Shown in pieces: positions 1-11,674 of a DNA stretch of 64,000 nucleotides. The stretch spans positions 651,106 to 715,105 of the forward strand of contig NW_022985445.1 in assembly GCF_010093595.1 (NCBI RefSeq). Reading direction: 5' to 3'. A program made the position numbers and the translations under genes. The DNA is from Mytilinidion resinicola (lineage: Eukaryota; Ascomycota; Dothideomycetes; Mytilinidiales; Mytilinidiaceae). How positions within the stretch are numbered: the first letter of the stretch is position 1; each line of letters opens with the position of its first letter. The notes beneath the pieces were generated by a model. It searched no databases and was not told the origin of the DNA. It saw only the letters and a list, made by a program, of their open reading frames with translations.

Positions 1-124
1 GCCTCAATGCAGATAGGTGGAATTCCACAATTCGAAAGCTGCTCAGGTTCAGATAGGCCCTCGTAATCTCCGAAAGCCATCTCCCTCTTCAACTGTTCAC
101 TCACAGATCACTGATCTAGCCATC

Positions 125-1687
125 ATGGCTCTCATCGACTCCATAGCCCAGCAGTCGGGAATCCCCTTGTCTACTAAGGTCGTTGTTCTCTTCATCACGT
201 TGCTTGTCCTTCTGATCTCATACGTTGTCCACGCTCTTGTTCTCTCACCGTACGCCCACATCCCTGGGCCTCTCCTTTCCCGTCTTTCCAACCTGCCCCT
301 CTACTACGCCACCTACAAGGGCACGGAAGCCACCACTATCGCCCGTCTCCATGCCAAATATGGTTCCGTCGTGCTCATTGCCCCAAACGAAGTGAGCGTA
401 TCTGACGGTCGGGCTCTCAAAACCGTCTACACCGACGCTGGGGGCTTTCGGAAAGCCGATTGCTACCGGAACTTCGACATCGACGGCTTCCCCAGCATAT
501 TCTCCGAGCTGGAGAGGGGTAACCGCGCCGTAAGGTTCAAGAGCGTGAGCGGGCTGTTCAGCACTGGGGCCATTCGGGATAGTGGAGAGGAAGTGATCAA
601 AAAGGTCGCGAAGCGATGGATCGCGTATCTGCGGCAGGCGAAAGGAGGAGCGAAAGCTCACGGCCAGTCTGCAGATGTACTGAAAGCTGCGAGAGCTTTT
701 GCGCTAGATGCGGTGACGGGGTATTTGTTCGGGGAGTGTTATGGAGCGCTGGAAGAGATTGCACAGGAACAGAGGGATGCTGTGGGAGCTGCGGAGAAGA
801 TTTCTGCCAGTTTGTTCGTCGATTCGTTTGTTGCGGTCGGCCGGTTCTTCTATCTCCCTTCCTGGGTCTTCACGCTATTGGAGACGTGGAGCGCCAGATT
901 GGCAAAGGATAAAGTGCAGGTAGAAGAGAGTATGGAGACGGTCGACGGTTTCGTGGGTAGAATTACTGAAGAGACTGCCGCCAGATTAAGCGATGATAAG
1001 GAGGAGAACTCCTACCAGGCACGAATGCTCAAGGCAGGCATCTCAAAAGAAGAGACAAAGGCACAATGCAAAGACCTCATGTTCGCCGGTACAGACTCTA
1101 CGGGCATGAATCTAGCTACAATATGCTGGTATCTCGCAAAGGATCCAGAGAAGTACAGTTCCCTGTCATTTAAGTGCTTTCTCATCGCTAACAGGCATAG
1201 ATATACAAAGCTCCGTGCCGAAGCTCTCGCAAACCCGGACTCATCGCCTCAATCGCTCCCTTATCTTACGGGAATCGTGAAAGAAGGACTTCGCCTCAGT
1301 ATGGCCAATCCAACGCGTATGCCTCGCGTCGTTCCCTCATCCGGCTATACCCTACCAGGCGGTCAGTTCCTTCCTCCATCTACGGTAGTCGGTCTACAAC
1401 CGTACACTTTGCACCACAACCCGGCCGTCTTTCCGTCGCCAAACGAGTTCATTCCGGAGCGGTGGGATGATGCCACTCCAGAAATGCTTAGGGACTCCAT
1501 CCCGTTCGGACTTGGTAGCAGAGCGTGCATAGCGCGCAATCTAGCCACCGTCGAGCTGTATATCGCTGTCGACGCAATCGTGCGCGATGGTCTTCTGGAA
1601 GGAGCATCTCCATGCAAATCGAAGATTGAAATCCTTGAGTGGTTTAATTCTAAGGTTATTGGAGAGAAGATAGAGATCAGGTGGTGA
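125..1687 (+). CDS. Cytochrome P450 monooxygenase (first)
   Basis: Membrane-anchored haem-thiolate monooxygenase of about 504 aa; substrate unknown. An N-terminal hydrophobic anchor (VVVLFITLLVLLISYVVHAL) is followed by a Pro-rich hinge (HIPGPLL), the I-helix oxygen-activation motif AGTDST, the K-helix EGLR, PERW, and the haem loop FGLGSRACIARN with Cys452 as haem ligand. I start at ATG 125, not the in-frame ATG at 17, because the anchor follows directly and the extra 36 residues look like leader. A 48-nt intron (1153-1200, GTACAG...CTAAC...TAG) interrupts helix J; removing it gives the normal DPEKYTKLRAEA. The intron is a multiple of three without a stop, so a naive reading carries 16 extra residues. 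Family membership is clear; the CYP clan is not. No partner genes are visible because the window starts just upstream. Confidence 0.93.
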   Translation: MALIDSIAQQSGIPLSTKVVVLFITLLVLLISYVVHALVLSPYAHIPGPLLSRLSNLPLYYATYKGTEATTIARLHAKYGSVVLIAPNEVSVSDGRALKTVYTDAGGFRKADCYRNFDIDGFPSIFSELERGNRAVRFKSVSGLFSTGAIRDSGEEVIKKVAKRWIAYLRQAKGGAKAHGQSADVLKAARAFALDAVTGYLFGECYGALEEIAQEQRDAVGAAEKISASLFVDSFVAVGRFFYLPSWVFTLLETWSARLAKDKVQVEESMETVDGFVGRITEETAARLSDDKEENSYQARMLKAGISKEETKAQCKDLMFAGTDSTGMNLATICWYLAKDPEKYSSLSFKCFLIANRHRYTKLRAEALANPDSSPQSLPYLTGIVKEGLRLSMANPTRMPRVVPSSGYTLPGGQFLPPSTVVGLQPYTLHHNPAVFPSPNEFIPERWDDATPEMLRDSIPFGLGSRACIARNLATVELYIAVDAIVRDGLLEGASPCKSKIEILEWFNSKVIGEKIEIRW

Positions 1688-2153
1688 CCCAACCTCGTGT
1701 GTATCTATCTCATTACGACTGTTCATTTATCTACTAGAATTTCCACGAAACGGTTTCATAGATTCCGCGGAGATAGAAAGTGTATGGCCACCGCGTTCTG
1801 TAGCTACGAAGTTTATTGGATACCAAAGTGGTATGCTGTCTATTATCGCAGAGTCTTTGTGCATTAAAGCCAAACACATGAAAATATTGACGATCTGAAA
1901 TACCAATATAAACATATAAAATTACAAACAAGACAGACCTAACTACGCCACACTTGTCTCCGAAAATCTTTGAAAAAACGCGCGTGACGGGCCTGCGAAT
2001 TCTGAGAATACATTCGCCTGAGCGAAAGACCGTCCTGTTTGTAGTCTATGTCACAATCTTAGTCTTCGGCCGATAAAGATCACATGGCCTCGCCCAGAAC
2101 ACCCAGAAGAATGGTTCCATATTTTCTTCAAAACAATAAATGGCAACAATAGC
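1688..2153. other. Intergenic, convergent 3' ends
   Basis: This lies between the P450 stop and the stop of the convergent amino acid transporter. It is AT-rich and presumably holds both 3' UTRs. I see no ORF, RNA gene or repeat. Confidence 0.6.
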
Positions 2154-4558
2154 CTACCTTTCATCGCAATACCCAGGTGGTTTCGGCGCACCACCGTGGA
2201 TCCAGCTCCTGACGGTAAGTACGGTGGTATAGACCATACCGACGATGCCGAAAACTCCGATCAAGATATTCGTCCATCTTGCGTAGCTAGACTTGGCAAC
2301 AGCGCGGTAGTGGAGCATTGGCTACATCCGTTGTTAGCGTTTCCTCACATACAAGCCGTGACGGAAGAGGTTTCGGAATGGGAGATCATAGACGGAGCCG
2401 ACTGGAGCAAACTTACTGGATATATGTACACCAACGGAATACACGCAAAGCTCCCTACCAGCGCAACGAACTTGTCTAAATCGTTCGCACCGACCCACGC
2501 CAGGCATGCACAAACGGCTACCATAAAGAAACGGAATACGTTCTTCTTCCACTTGATATATGGGTTGTATTTGCCTGTGCGGCTGAAAAGCTGTTGTGAT
2601 GTGATCTCAATAGCAGGGTAGATCTGCAGCGGAGTTGATAGCAGGATGGCGAGCGAGTAGATGAATTGTACGCCATTGACGAAGTGGTTGTCTTGGGGCA
2701 TGTTGAGAATGACCACCGTTTTGGTCTTGGAGCCGTATGCGGCGTAGCTGAGCGCGCCCATACTGACGAAAATAATGGTGATGATGACCATGACGCCTGC
2801 CATGACGTTCGGGAACTTTCTGGGATTCTTCATTCCTGTTTGAATAGGAATGATAAGACCTATCCCTTCGAAAGTAAAAATAGCGGTGCCGATAAATAGC
2901 GTCCAGTCTTTAGAATTAAAGTTCTTAATGTCGGAAATGCCGTGTTGTTCAACGATAGTGTAAATATCATAATAATAGAGGTAGACAAGACCCAAAACGA
3001 TGAAGACATCCGCGACCAAAGCGAGTTTCTGAATGTTATTGATGTTGCGGTAGAGCGATAATGGCAAGAAAACGACCATTTGCATGAGGATCATGTACTT
3101 GATATCAATGAACGTTCGGCAGTCCGAGACCGCGAGAATGAATGCCTGAAGATTTTCGGAAACGAAAACGATGTAGGCTGAAGCAAAGCCGATTTGGCTA
3201 ATGACCAACGAGAAATTGATCAAGTTGCGCATCCACTTGCCGTAAATGTGTAATCCCATGTCGCCGAAGGAATGTTCGACTTGGAGGCGGGTTTGTACAA
3301 GTAGCACAAAGCAATAGTAGCTTAGCCCAGCCACGCCAAGGAGGACAAGGTTGCTGAAGAGCATGCCGCCGTTGAGATAAGCACGCGGAAGAAACAGAAC
3401 ACCAGTGCCGACGAATGATTTGAGGAGCAATAGAGCGGCACCGGTAGGGCTACCCTTGCCAGTCGTGGCCTCCTTACGACGACGACGTCGTCTTCCAGGA
3501 GTGAGAAGGGCACTGCTTTCACCAAATTCGCGGTCGTCTTCACTGCCGGGATGGGATTGCTCGTCGTAGGCGGAGGAGGAGAAGTACTCGTCAGGTCCCA
3601 ATGCTTCGTCATCTTCTTCCAATGATTCTCCGGCGAAATGGCCGTAGAGACTTAGGAATTCGAGGAAATTCGTGGTGAAAACAGGCTGTGGTCTATCTCC
3701 TATGTTGAGTGAGCCGTAATTCGATGGGCCCGGTCCTGGTCCAGGCGATGGACTCGCCGCTGCCCTCCGCAAGAAGTTTCTCCGGAATCCACCAGGTTGC
3801 TTTATGGTATCAATGTCCATGGATTGATCTTCAACTTTCGGCCGAGGAGAATGGAAGCTCTGACTTCTCTTCATCTTAGCTCGTTCCTCTGCTTCCTGTT
3901 GTTCGGTCCATCTGTATATTTGCCGAGTCACATCCCCGCCCTGCAGCCGTAGACTAGAGAACTCCTCCTCATCACGGGTACTAGGCCGTCCCCTCTCAGA
4001 TCCCGATCCGGTGTGCCGCTGAGATCTTCGTGGAGAGCCCGATAAACTCGTTGTGTCTTTGGACGGGTCGAAAAGATGGCGCTTGATCACTTCTGGGTCT
4101 TCGAAAGGAGCAGGACCAGGACTACCTGGTCTCGTATCAAAAGACCCGTAGTGGCTGATTGGTACGCGATGCGAAGCTGCTGGCGAGAGGCCACGAACTG
4201 GAGGTGTCCCAAACCGCGGTGGGCTCCCATTGCCTCTACCAAGAGACTCTCGAAATGCATGTGAGAGCCCCGAGTCTCCAGGCCCAGGTATGGACGATTG
4301 TGTTCCACTGCGTCCTGGCAGTGGGGTTTCTGATTGCGACGGTTCGCCTGTCCCCAGTTGAGAGGGTGTGGGTATTTGGCGTATAGCTGGAGAGCCGCCT
4401 CCTCGAAATGAAGGAACTGGAGAGCCCAGGCGTGCCGTTGCTCTTGCGTAGGAGCCTTCAACAGACTGTGAAGCACTTGATTCTCCAGATGGGTTGTTTA
4501 TAGGTACCGGCCGAGCCCTGCTGGACTGGCCTGATGACTGCCGTTGGTGGTCTGCCAT
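2154..4558 (-). CDS. AVT3: Vacuolar amino acid transporter, Avt3-like
   Basis: Polytopic transporter of the AAAP family, about 769 aa. Yeast Avt3/Avt4 export neutral amino acids from the vacuole, and this is inferred here. The first ~370 residues are a Ser/Pro/Gly/Arg-rich, probably disordered cytosolic tail. The transmembrane core starts around GAALLLLKSFVGTGVLFLP and continues through about 11 hydrophobic segments. The main exon is 4558-2417; a 95-nt intron (2416-2322, GTAAGT...CTAAC...TAG) then joins a 56-codon last exon encoding MLHYRAVAKSS and a final membrane helix (IGVFGIVGMVYTTVLTV), ending at TAG 2154. Without this exon the last helix would be lost and replaced by read-through residues. 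The gene is divergent from the Vhc1-like cotransporter, sharing a 682-bp promoter region. Confidence 0.9.
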
Positions 4559-5240
4559 GACGGCTGGGTACGGTGTTCGCTCTGGCGGGCACAGGAGAGG
4601 TCAGGATGGCAGTATGGACGGTGTTGCAGGGTGCATATAAGGAAACGGAGAGACGAGTGTGGTAGCTGTGCGCGTAGATGCGGAGATTAGCGGAGAGATG
4701 CGTGAGCTGATAGCAGAGCAGGCATACAGAGAGCGGCGTCCAGGCAGTGAGCGTGGTGTTCAGGGCCCGTGTGTGTAAGGCATCGGGCTCAGGGAGTGAC
4801 TGAGAAATCAAAGATCAAAGATCAGAATCAGAGCATGAGGCGGTGCTGGTCACCCGTCGTGCGCTTCAAGAGACGGGCTGGAGAAGGGCCTGACAGCGGC
4901 GTGGGGGTTCGAGGGTCTCCACGAGGATTTCTTCGATCATGGGGGACCGACGTCACTCAGGATTGGCTGTTTGCTTCGCGATATCTTCGGGCCAGGACTC
5001 AACTACGACAGCATTTGCACGTCACGGCGGCCTTTCTTCCTTCAATTCACTCTTTTACAGCCTTTTACGTGACTCTTCGTGCTCTCTCACCTACATGTCT
5101 TCTCGTGTGGCTAGACTCGTAGCTCCGCCTTGTAGACATCGCCTCTTTCTGTCTCAGACGTGATCCAGGACACGTATAGCCGAGACACGGTTGCTTCCCG
5201 TGACCTGGTGTTGAGCCTCAACTGCTACTAGGTGTCAACT
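4559..5240. promoter_or_regulatory. Shared divergent promoter region, Avt3-like / Vhc1-like
   Basis: These 682 bp separate two start codons pointing away from each other, so both genes must be driven from here. Several short ORFs cross it but none has a recognisable protein. I cannot name operator sites. Confidence 0.55.
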
Positions 5241-8200
5241 ATGTCAGCTGCCCCCCAGGATGGATCGAACACGCGCCGGCGGATGCCGCCCCGGACTCAT
5301 TCAACCTTTTTGGCACGCACCGCCAGAGACGATGCTGAGCAGTTGGCAAGACGATCTTCTATAGCACCACTCCCGACTCCCTCGCCCAATGAAGAGACCC
5401 CATTGCTCGGCCTGCCTGCTCATTCTGAACGCACGGGGAATCCATACGAGCCTGTGCACAACGACGGGACCCAGGAGCAAGATGAACCAACTTCACCAAA
5501 CTTCCTTCACAAATGGCTCACCTCAGCGTGGCACATCTCGCCAGGCCGTAGACGAACTTCAACTCCGCGCCGAAAACTCGCAGGAGACGCCGTACTAGGA
5601 GATGATGCTCTGACTGCAGAGATGCACGCTGCAGATGTTGCCAAGCGGACCGATGGGTCGAAGCCACGGCCAGGAGCGTTCCCCAGGCCAGTGGGTGGAA
5701 CGTCAAAATTGGGCACGTTTGCTGGCGTATTCGTTCCTACAACGCTCAATGTACTCAGTATCTTGATGTTCCTCCGTTTCGGCTTCATTCTGGGACAAGG
5801 TGGTGTATTAGGCATGATGGGTAAGTATGACTGAGAGTCCAAAGTGCTACCACTAATGGTATGAAGGGTTGCTCATTGCATGCTATGCTATAAATCTTCT
5901 GACCACCATGTCCATCTCCGCCATCGCCACAAATGGCACTGTTCGAGGTGGTGGTGCCTATTATCTGATCTCACGGAGTCTTGGTCCCGAGTTTGGGGGC
6001 TCCATTGGTATCGTCTTCTACCTTGGCTTTGTTTTCAACACCAGTATGAATGCCGTCGGTCTCATTGATTGCTTCATTGAAAATTTTGGGTCAATGACCG
6101 GTGGTTGGCATCAGTGGATGCCGGAAGGTTTCTGGTGGCAGTACCTGTGGTCGACAGTCGTTTTGCTGGCCTGTACTGGTATCTGTTTGGCTGGAAGCGG
6201 CCTCTTTGCCAGAGCAAGTAACGGTCTGCTTGCCATCTTGCTTATAGCTACCTTCAGCATCCCATTCTCAGCTCTGATTATGAGCCCATTCGAAAGCCGC
6301 AGAGAAGGTATTCAATATACCGGCCTGAGCCTTGACACCTTTCGTGGTAATCTCATGCCTGCTTTGACTAAAGGAGCAGCCGGCAGTCAACTGAAAGGAA
6401 GAGAAAACTTCCAGGACCTGTTTGGGATCCTGTTTCCTGCCACAGGCGGCATATTTGCGTAAGTGACGGTGTAGAGCTACATAGTTCACATTCTAGTGCT
6501 AATGATCCTAGTGGTGCGAGTATGTCAGGTGATCTGAAGCATCCAAGCAAAGCTATCCCTAAAGGCACTCTCTATGGCCTGCTACTCACTTTCGTCTCGT
6601 ATACCGTTGTCATCCTGTCAATGGCGGCTACTATAACCCGCGCATCTTTCTACCGGAACACAAATGTCATCCAGCTTGTATGTATTATCATGGAAGTCTG
6701 TGCTAGTATCTCAAGTACTAATGATGTGCTAGGTCAATGTCTCTGGAGTCATTATCCTCCTCGGAGAATTCGCAACGTCCTTGTTCTCGGTTTTGATGGG
6801 AGTAATTGGCTCTGCCAAACTACTTCAAGCTCTCGCTCGTGACCACCTCATTCCAGGTCTCTCTGTATTTGGCCAAGGTACTGCCAAAGCGGACGAACCG
6901 ACCTATGCGATATTCATAACGTACGTTGTGGCACAGCTAACTATGCTTTCCGACATCAACCAAATCGCTTCTTTCATTACGATGACCTACCTCATGACTT
7001 TCTTAGTCACCAACTTAGCTTGCTTCCTTCTCAAAATCAGCTCAGCCCCAAACTTTCGGCCATCCTTTCACTATTTCAATTGGCTGACGGCTGCTATTGG
7101 AACGGTCGTAAGTGGAGCGACGATGTTTTTTGTGGATCAATACTATGCATCAGCGTGTGTCGCCATACTCATCATACTGTTCCTTCTAATTCACTATACA
7201 ACGCCACCAAAGCCATGGGGAGACGTGAGCCAGAGCCTCATCTACCACCAAGTCCGGAAGTATCTTCTTCGGCTACGGCAAGAGCACGTCAAATTCTGGA
7301 GACCCCAGATTCTATTGTTTGTCAACGATCCGCGACGGCAGTACAAGCTCATTCAGTTTTGCAACTCTCTCAAGAAAGGTGCTCTTTTCGTTTTAGGCCA
7401 TGTGATCGTTACCCAAGATTTCGGAGGAGCAGTACCGGAAGCTCGACGTCAACAAACAGCGTGGACGAAATATATCGACTTTTCCAAAATCAAAGCGTTC
7501 ATCAACATCGCAGTCTCGCCTGCCGTGGAGTGGGGCGCCCGGAATATCGTTCTCAGTGCAGGCTTGGGTGGAATGCGACCGAACATTGTGGTGATGGGAT
7601 TCTACAACCTCGGCGAACTAAGAGAGTCGAACCCTCTCATCGAAATCCCGTCTCCTCAACACTCTCGGCCTACGTCAGCTTCTCAGAGTCAACAGACTGC
7701 CAAGGGAAACGCAAAAGGCGCAAAAGACGCGAATCCCCATGGTAGACTACCTACTGACACTATGAGGAGAGAGAATGCTATTGGCGTACAAAACTACGTC
7801 ACCATACTCGAAGATCTCTTACTCCGATTGCAAATCAACGTTGCCGTGGCAAAAGGATTCCAAGATCTAGAAATGCCAGGGCCAAAACCCTCGCGAATGG
7901 AGGGATTGTTCTCTTCGCTGCATTTTGGAGGCGAGGATGTGGAAGAAAGTTCCAAGAAGCACATCGATATGTGGCCTATACAGATGTCAGCTGAGATATC
8001 AACAGGTGGTGAAGGCAATTCGTCCAGACGAAACGTCTTGACGACTAATTTCGACACTTATACGCTCATATTGCAGCTAGGGTGTATCCTCAACACTGTG
8101 CCTTCTTGGAAACGAGAATATCGGTTACGAGTTGCTGTATTCGTGGAGTACGAGTCGGATGTGGAGGAAGAGCGAGGCCGTGTCACTGCTCTTCTCACAA

Positions 8201-9528
8201 ATCTGAGGATACAAGCTGAGGTCCTTGTCTTTTGGCTGGCTTGTGGAGATCTGAAAACCTATGAAGTCATCATCAACGGCAACACCGAAGGCGAGAATGC
8301 TGAAGCTGCTGAACAGATTGACGAAGTTCTTAGGGAAGAAGAATGGTGGCAGGATGTGCAAAAATTGCGAGGCAAAACTGGGTCTATTAGCTCTAGTCAG
8401 GAGCTGGCGCGCGTTGAGGACTTGCTCGGTGCGGTCACCAGCTGGCCAACCTCTTCCTTCGTCCATGGGCGAAGCGAACCCAAGGCAAACCGATTTGAAG
8501 GGCTAAAGAAGATGCTTCGCAGAACAAAACGGAAGGCTTCGATTTCGGATATCAATCAACTCGGCGCCAACATCGGCATGCGAACTCACCGACTAGCCGC
8601 AGATCTTGTGGATGGGCAAAGCAGTGAGAGTGAGGACTCATTTTCCGCAGAGCAAAGCGATGACGAAGCTGTACACACTGAAAGTAAAGACCTTGCAGCC
8701 AGCGAGAACGATCTTTCGGATTACGATTTGGACGCTTCTGACGATGAACGACCAATTACACCAGTCAGGCGCACGAAGAGCATGGGTGCCAGTATGCGGC
8801 TGCCATTTCTCTCACGAAAATTCATTCTCCGCAAATTCTCGGACACCGGCCGGGGGATGTCATCAGCGACTTCAGAAGTCACACCTCTCCGACCACACCC
8901 CGATGCTACAGCATCCGACACAGCCCTGGTTGGTGGAGCTCCTAAAAGCGCTCCACCTAGTAGCAACCCGCAGAGTAAGCCTCAGACTCCTGGCTCCTCA
9001 ACCCAAAACTTCCAATCCTCAGCTCGACCGCCCATGATGCGAAATCAATCTATGCCCAAATTCTCCTCGAAGCCAGTGCCAAGGACGAAAATAGCTACAG
9101 AAGACGGCCCTGGTCCGTCCATCATGTTTACCGATCAACCTTCGCCCGATCGTGACCCAGGAAAGGAATCCATTTACCACCACCCTTCTCCATCTCCATC
9201 TACCGTCCCTACGGACCCCTTCGCCCCTCAATTCACATCTCGCAAATCGACACAAGCCACGGGGTTCCCCCTGCCCTCTTCCCTCCCCCTAAGCTTCAAC
9301 GATCTTCCATGTCGAGCCCAGCACCTGATCTTGAACGAGTTGATGCGGACTCACTCGGGATCCAACACCGCGGTGCTCTTCACCACACTACCAAGTCCAC
9401 TCGAGGGAACGTGCGAGAGCGAAGCGGATAGCGTGAGGTATCTTGGAGATTTAGAGGTCTTGTGCCAGGATTTGCCGCCGGCGCTGTTGGTGCATAGTAA
9501 CAGCATGACGGTAACAATGAATTTGTAG
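5241..9528 (+). CDS. VHC1: Cation-chloride cotransporter (SLC12 family, Vhc1-like)
   Basis: Predicted electroneutral K+/Cl- cotransporter of about 1377 aa; yeast Vhc1 sits in the vacuolar membrane. Exons are 5241-5820, 5867-6458, 6512-6677 and 6733-9528, with introns of 46, 53 and 55 nt. Splicing restores the family blocks KLGTFAGVFVPTTLNVLS, ATNGTVRGGGAYYLISR, GIFAGASMSGDLK and GSAKLLQALARDHLIPGL. About 12 membrane helices fill roughly residues 160-640, followed by a long cytosolic tail with an acidic Ser/Asp-rich stretch, as in SLC12 proteins. The ORF opens at GTG 5232, but ATG 5241 (MSAAPQDG) is the likely start. An N-terminal NEETPLLG motif resembles a dileucine-type sorting signal, consistent with vacuolar targeting (inference). 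Confidence 0.94.
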
Positions 9529-10146
9529 AGCTTGCAAATAGAATTTAGAAATACCGCAGATTATAAAATTACCTATATCTCTGATATCTTCGCATGATCC
9601 TTCTATTCTATATAAAGCGCTGCCCGCAAGTGGTTAGTACGCTACGCCTGAGTGGAGCAGTTTGAAGCTTGCATATTGCTTCAATATAGATGAGCAACCC
9701 CGTCTTTCGGATTAGGAGACGCGATATCTAATTATAGTTCTTGGTTGGCATGTTCGATATTAGGCGTGTTACTCCCCCTTCGCTTCATCCAACCACACTC
9801 GGCCTATGACGTACGACGTGGTGGAAGGATTCGGCCACATTGGGCTTACATGAGATCCGCAGGGCGTATGATCCCCAACCACCTACGAGCTTGCCTCCTG
9901 GAGGATTACTGGCCCTAAACGCGCAATTTCTTATTAAAAACGGCAGACTGGCAGTCCTACGGAGGATCGGAGAAGGCTGTGGGATGCGACATTACCCGCT
10001 GATCGTCCAACACGTCCTGCGGTGTAATAATACAGGACGCCCCAAACATGTCGAGAATGGATATAAGATGGGCTGAGCAAGACGCTCCGAGGAGGTTACA
10101 GAACTATCCCTTTATTGCTAGACCAGTAGAGTTCTTTAAAACAAAA
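9529..10146. other. Intergenic
   Basis: AT-rich spacer holding the cotransporter 3' UTR and the hydrolase promoter. A 78-codon ORF at 9840-10076 has no recognisable features and I treat it as noise. Confidence 0.5.
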
Positions 10147-11066
10147 ATGTCTTCGAGATTCTTTCTACGTTTTGTGCTCCCAGTAGGAGTACTACTATCA
10201 TTTTGTAAGTAACCTTCTCAGTAGTCTATTAAATCATTTTACTATTCTCAAAGCTTTTTTCATTAAATCTCGTCCTCTCTCTAACTCTTTCAGACCTCAC
10301 CCTCGTCACCTCTCTCCCGCATGGCGCAACCCCCAAACGCTTCATAGTCGCGCCCGGCACCGAACTCCGCATCCTGCCCCTCGGCGACAGCATCACCTTC
10401 GGCTGGAATAGCACCGCCGGCACCGACGGCTACCGCCTCGGGCTCTCAGAAGACCTCCAGGGCTCCAAGTTCCTCTTCGTCGGCACGCAGCGCTCCGGCA
10501 GCATGGCCGATAACTACAACCAAGGCTTCCCCGGCTACACCATCTCGCAGATCGGAGGGGCGGCGGGCCCGGGTCTCGACATGAAGCCGAACGTCGTGCT
10601 GCTCCATGCCGGCACGAATGATCTGGACAGGACCCCGCCGTCGAACGAGCCCTACGCGGATGCGCCGGCGAGGCTGGGCACTTTGATTGATCAGATCTTG
10701 AAGGAGCTGCCGGAGAGCGTGGTGCTGGTTGCGCAGATCATCAATGCGAAGGATGCAGCGACGGAGGCGAGGATTAAGACGTATAATGCGCAGGTACCGG
10801 CGGTGGTGAAGCAGAGGGCTGATGATGGGTGGAAGGTGGCGGTTGTGGATTTTCGCAGCGTTACAGCTGATGAGTTGATTGATGGGCTTCATCCGTAAGT
10901 CATGGTTTTCTTCCACTATGAGCATAGGTGCTGATACTGATGGTCTTCTAGGACTCCTGTTGGATATAAGCATATGGGCGATATCTGGTTCGGTGGCCTG
11001 CAGGCAGTGGCGGAGGCAGGGTGGATTAAGCCACCTATTGGGCCGGATCCAGCGTGGGCGCAGTAG
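10147..11066 (+). CDS. SGNH/GDSL-family hydrolase
   Basis: Esterase/lipase-like serine hydrolase of about 257 aa, probably secreted or membrane-anchored, since residues 5-26 form a hydrophobic N-terminal segment. Exons are 10147-10204, 10294-10894 and 10952-11066; introns are 89 and 57 nt. Block I is LPLGDSIT with the nucleophile Ser52, block III is HAGTND (Asn128 of the oxyanion hole), and block V is DGLHPT with Asp216 and His219, so the catalytic set is complete. The third exon contributes the tail after the His (PVGYKHMGDIW) that is typical of fungal SGNH carbohydrate or acyl esterases. The substrate cannot be read from the sequence. Downstream, on the same strand, lies a P450 that may or may not be functionally linked. 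Confidence 0.9.
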
Positions 11067-11674
11067 ATGCAAAATGGTATCTGTATAGAACGAGACTGTA
11101 TTACATATATTACAAATATAGTAATGAAGACATAGCATGCATTGTGGGCGTATTGGGGAACAAATAGGAGCACGAGTCAGTTGAAAGCATGTACAATCCT
11201 AGCATGAATCAAGTCTTCACTTCCACTGCGGGGGACGTGGAGGCGCGGGGTACACAGCCTTTAGTCTTCCGATGCTTCAGCAACGTGACTTCTAGCAAAT
11301 AGATGTCTTAACTGGGGTATAGTGCTAACAACAAGCTTTCATCTGATCTCGTAGCTGCGTGTCGACTCCTTGCACTTCAGAGTATCTGTACATCCGCATA
11401 TTTTCCTATGTCTTTCTCTGGATCGTGATTCTGCTTCAAGTCAGCACACCTGGGGTCTCCACCCTCTCGCGATCGCTTTTCCGATATCCCCTGGTTGTTA
11501 TCCACTTAGAGCCACAGCTTTACCAATTCCATGTAGTTCTTCCCCTTAGTGCAAGAGCAACCTGTGCGCCTGTGACCTTTGCAGCTCGGTATATGAAGCT
11601 TGCGATGGAAGCAAAATGGCGGATCATACGCCGGGTCAGATCTCTCATCACACTTCGTTACCATCTTAGTCGCC
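11067..11674. other. Intergenic
   Basis: Spacer between hydrolase and second P450. ORFs crossing it (for example 11359-11688) show no domain and no codon-like pattern; it is probably 3' UTR plus promoter. Confidence 0.5.
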
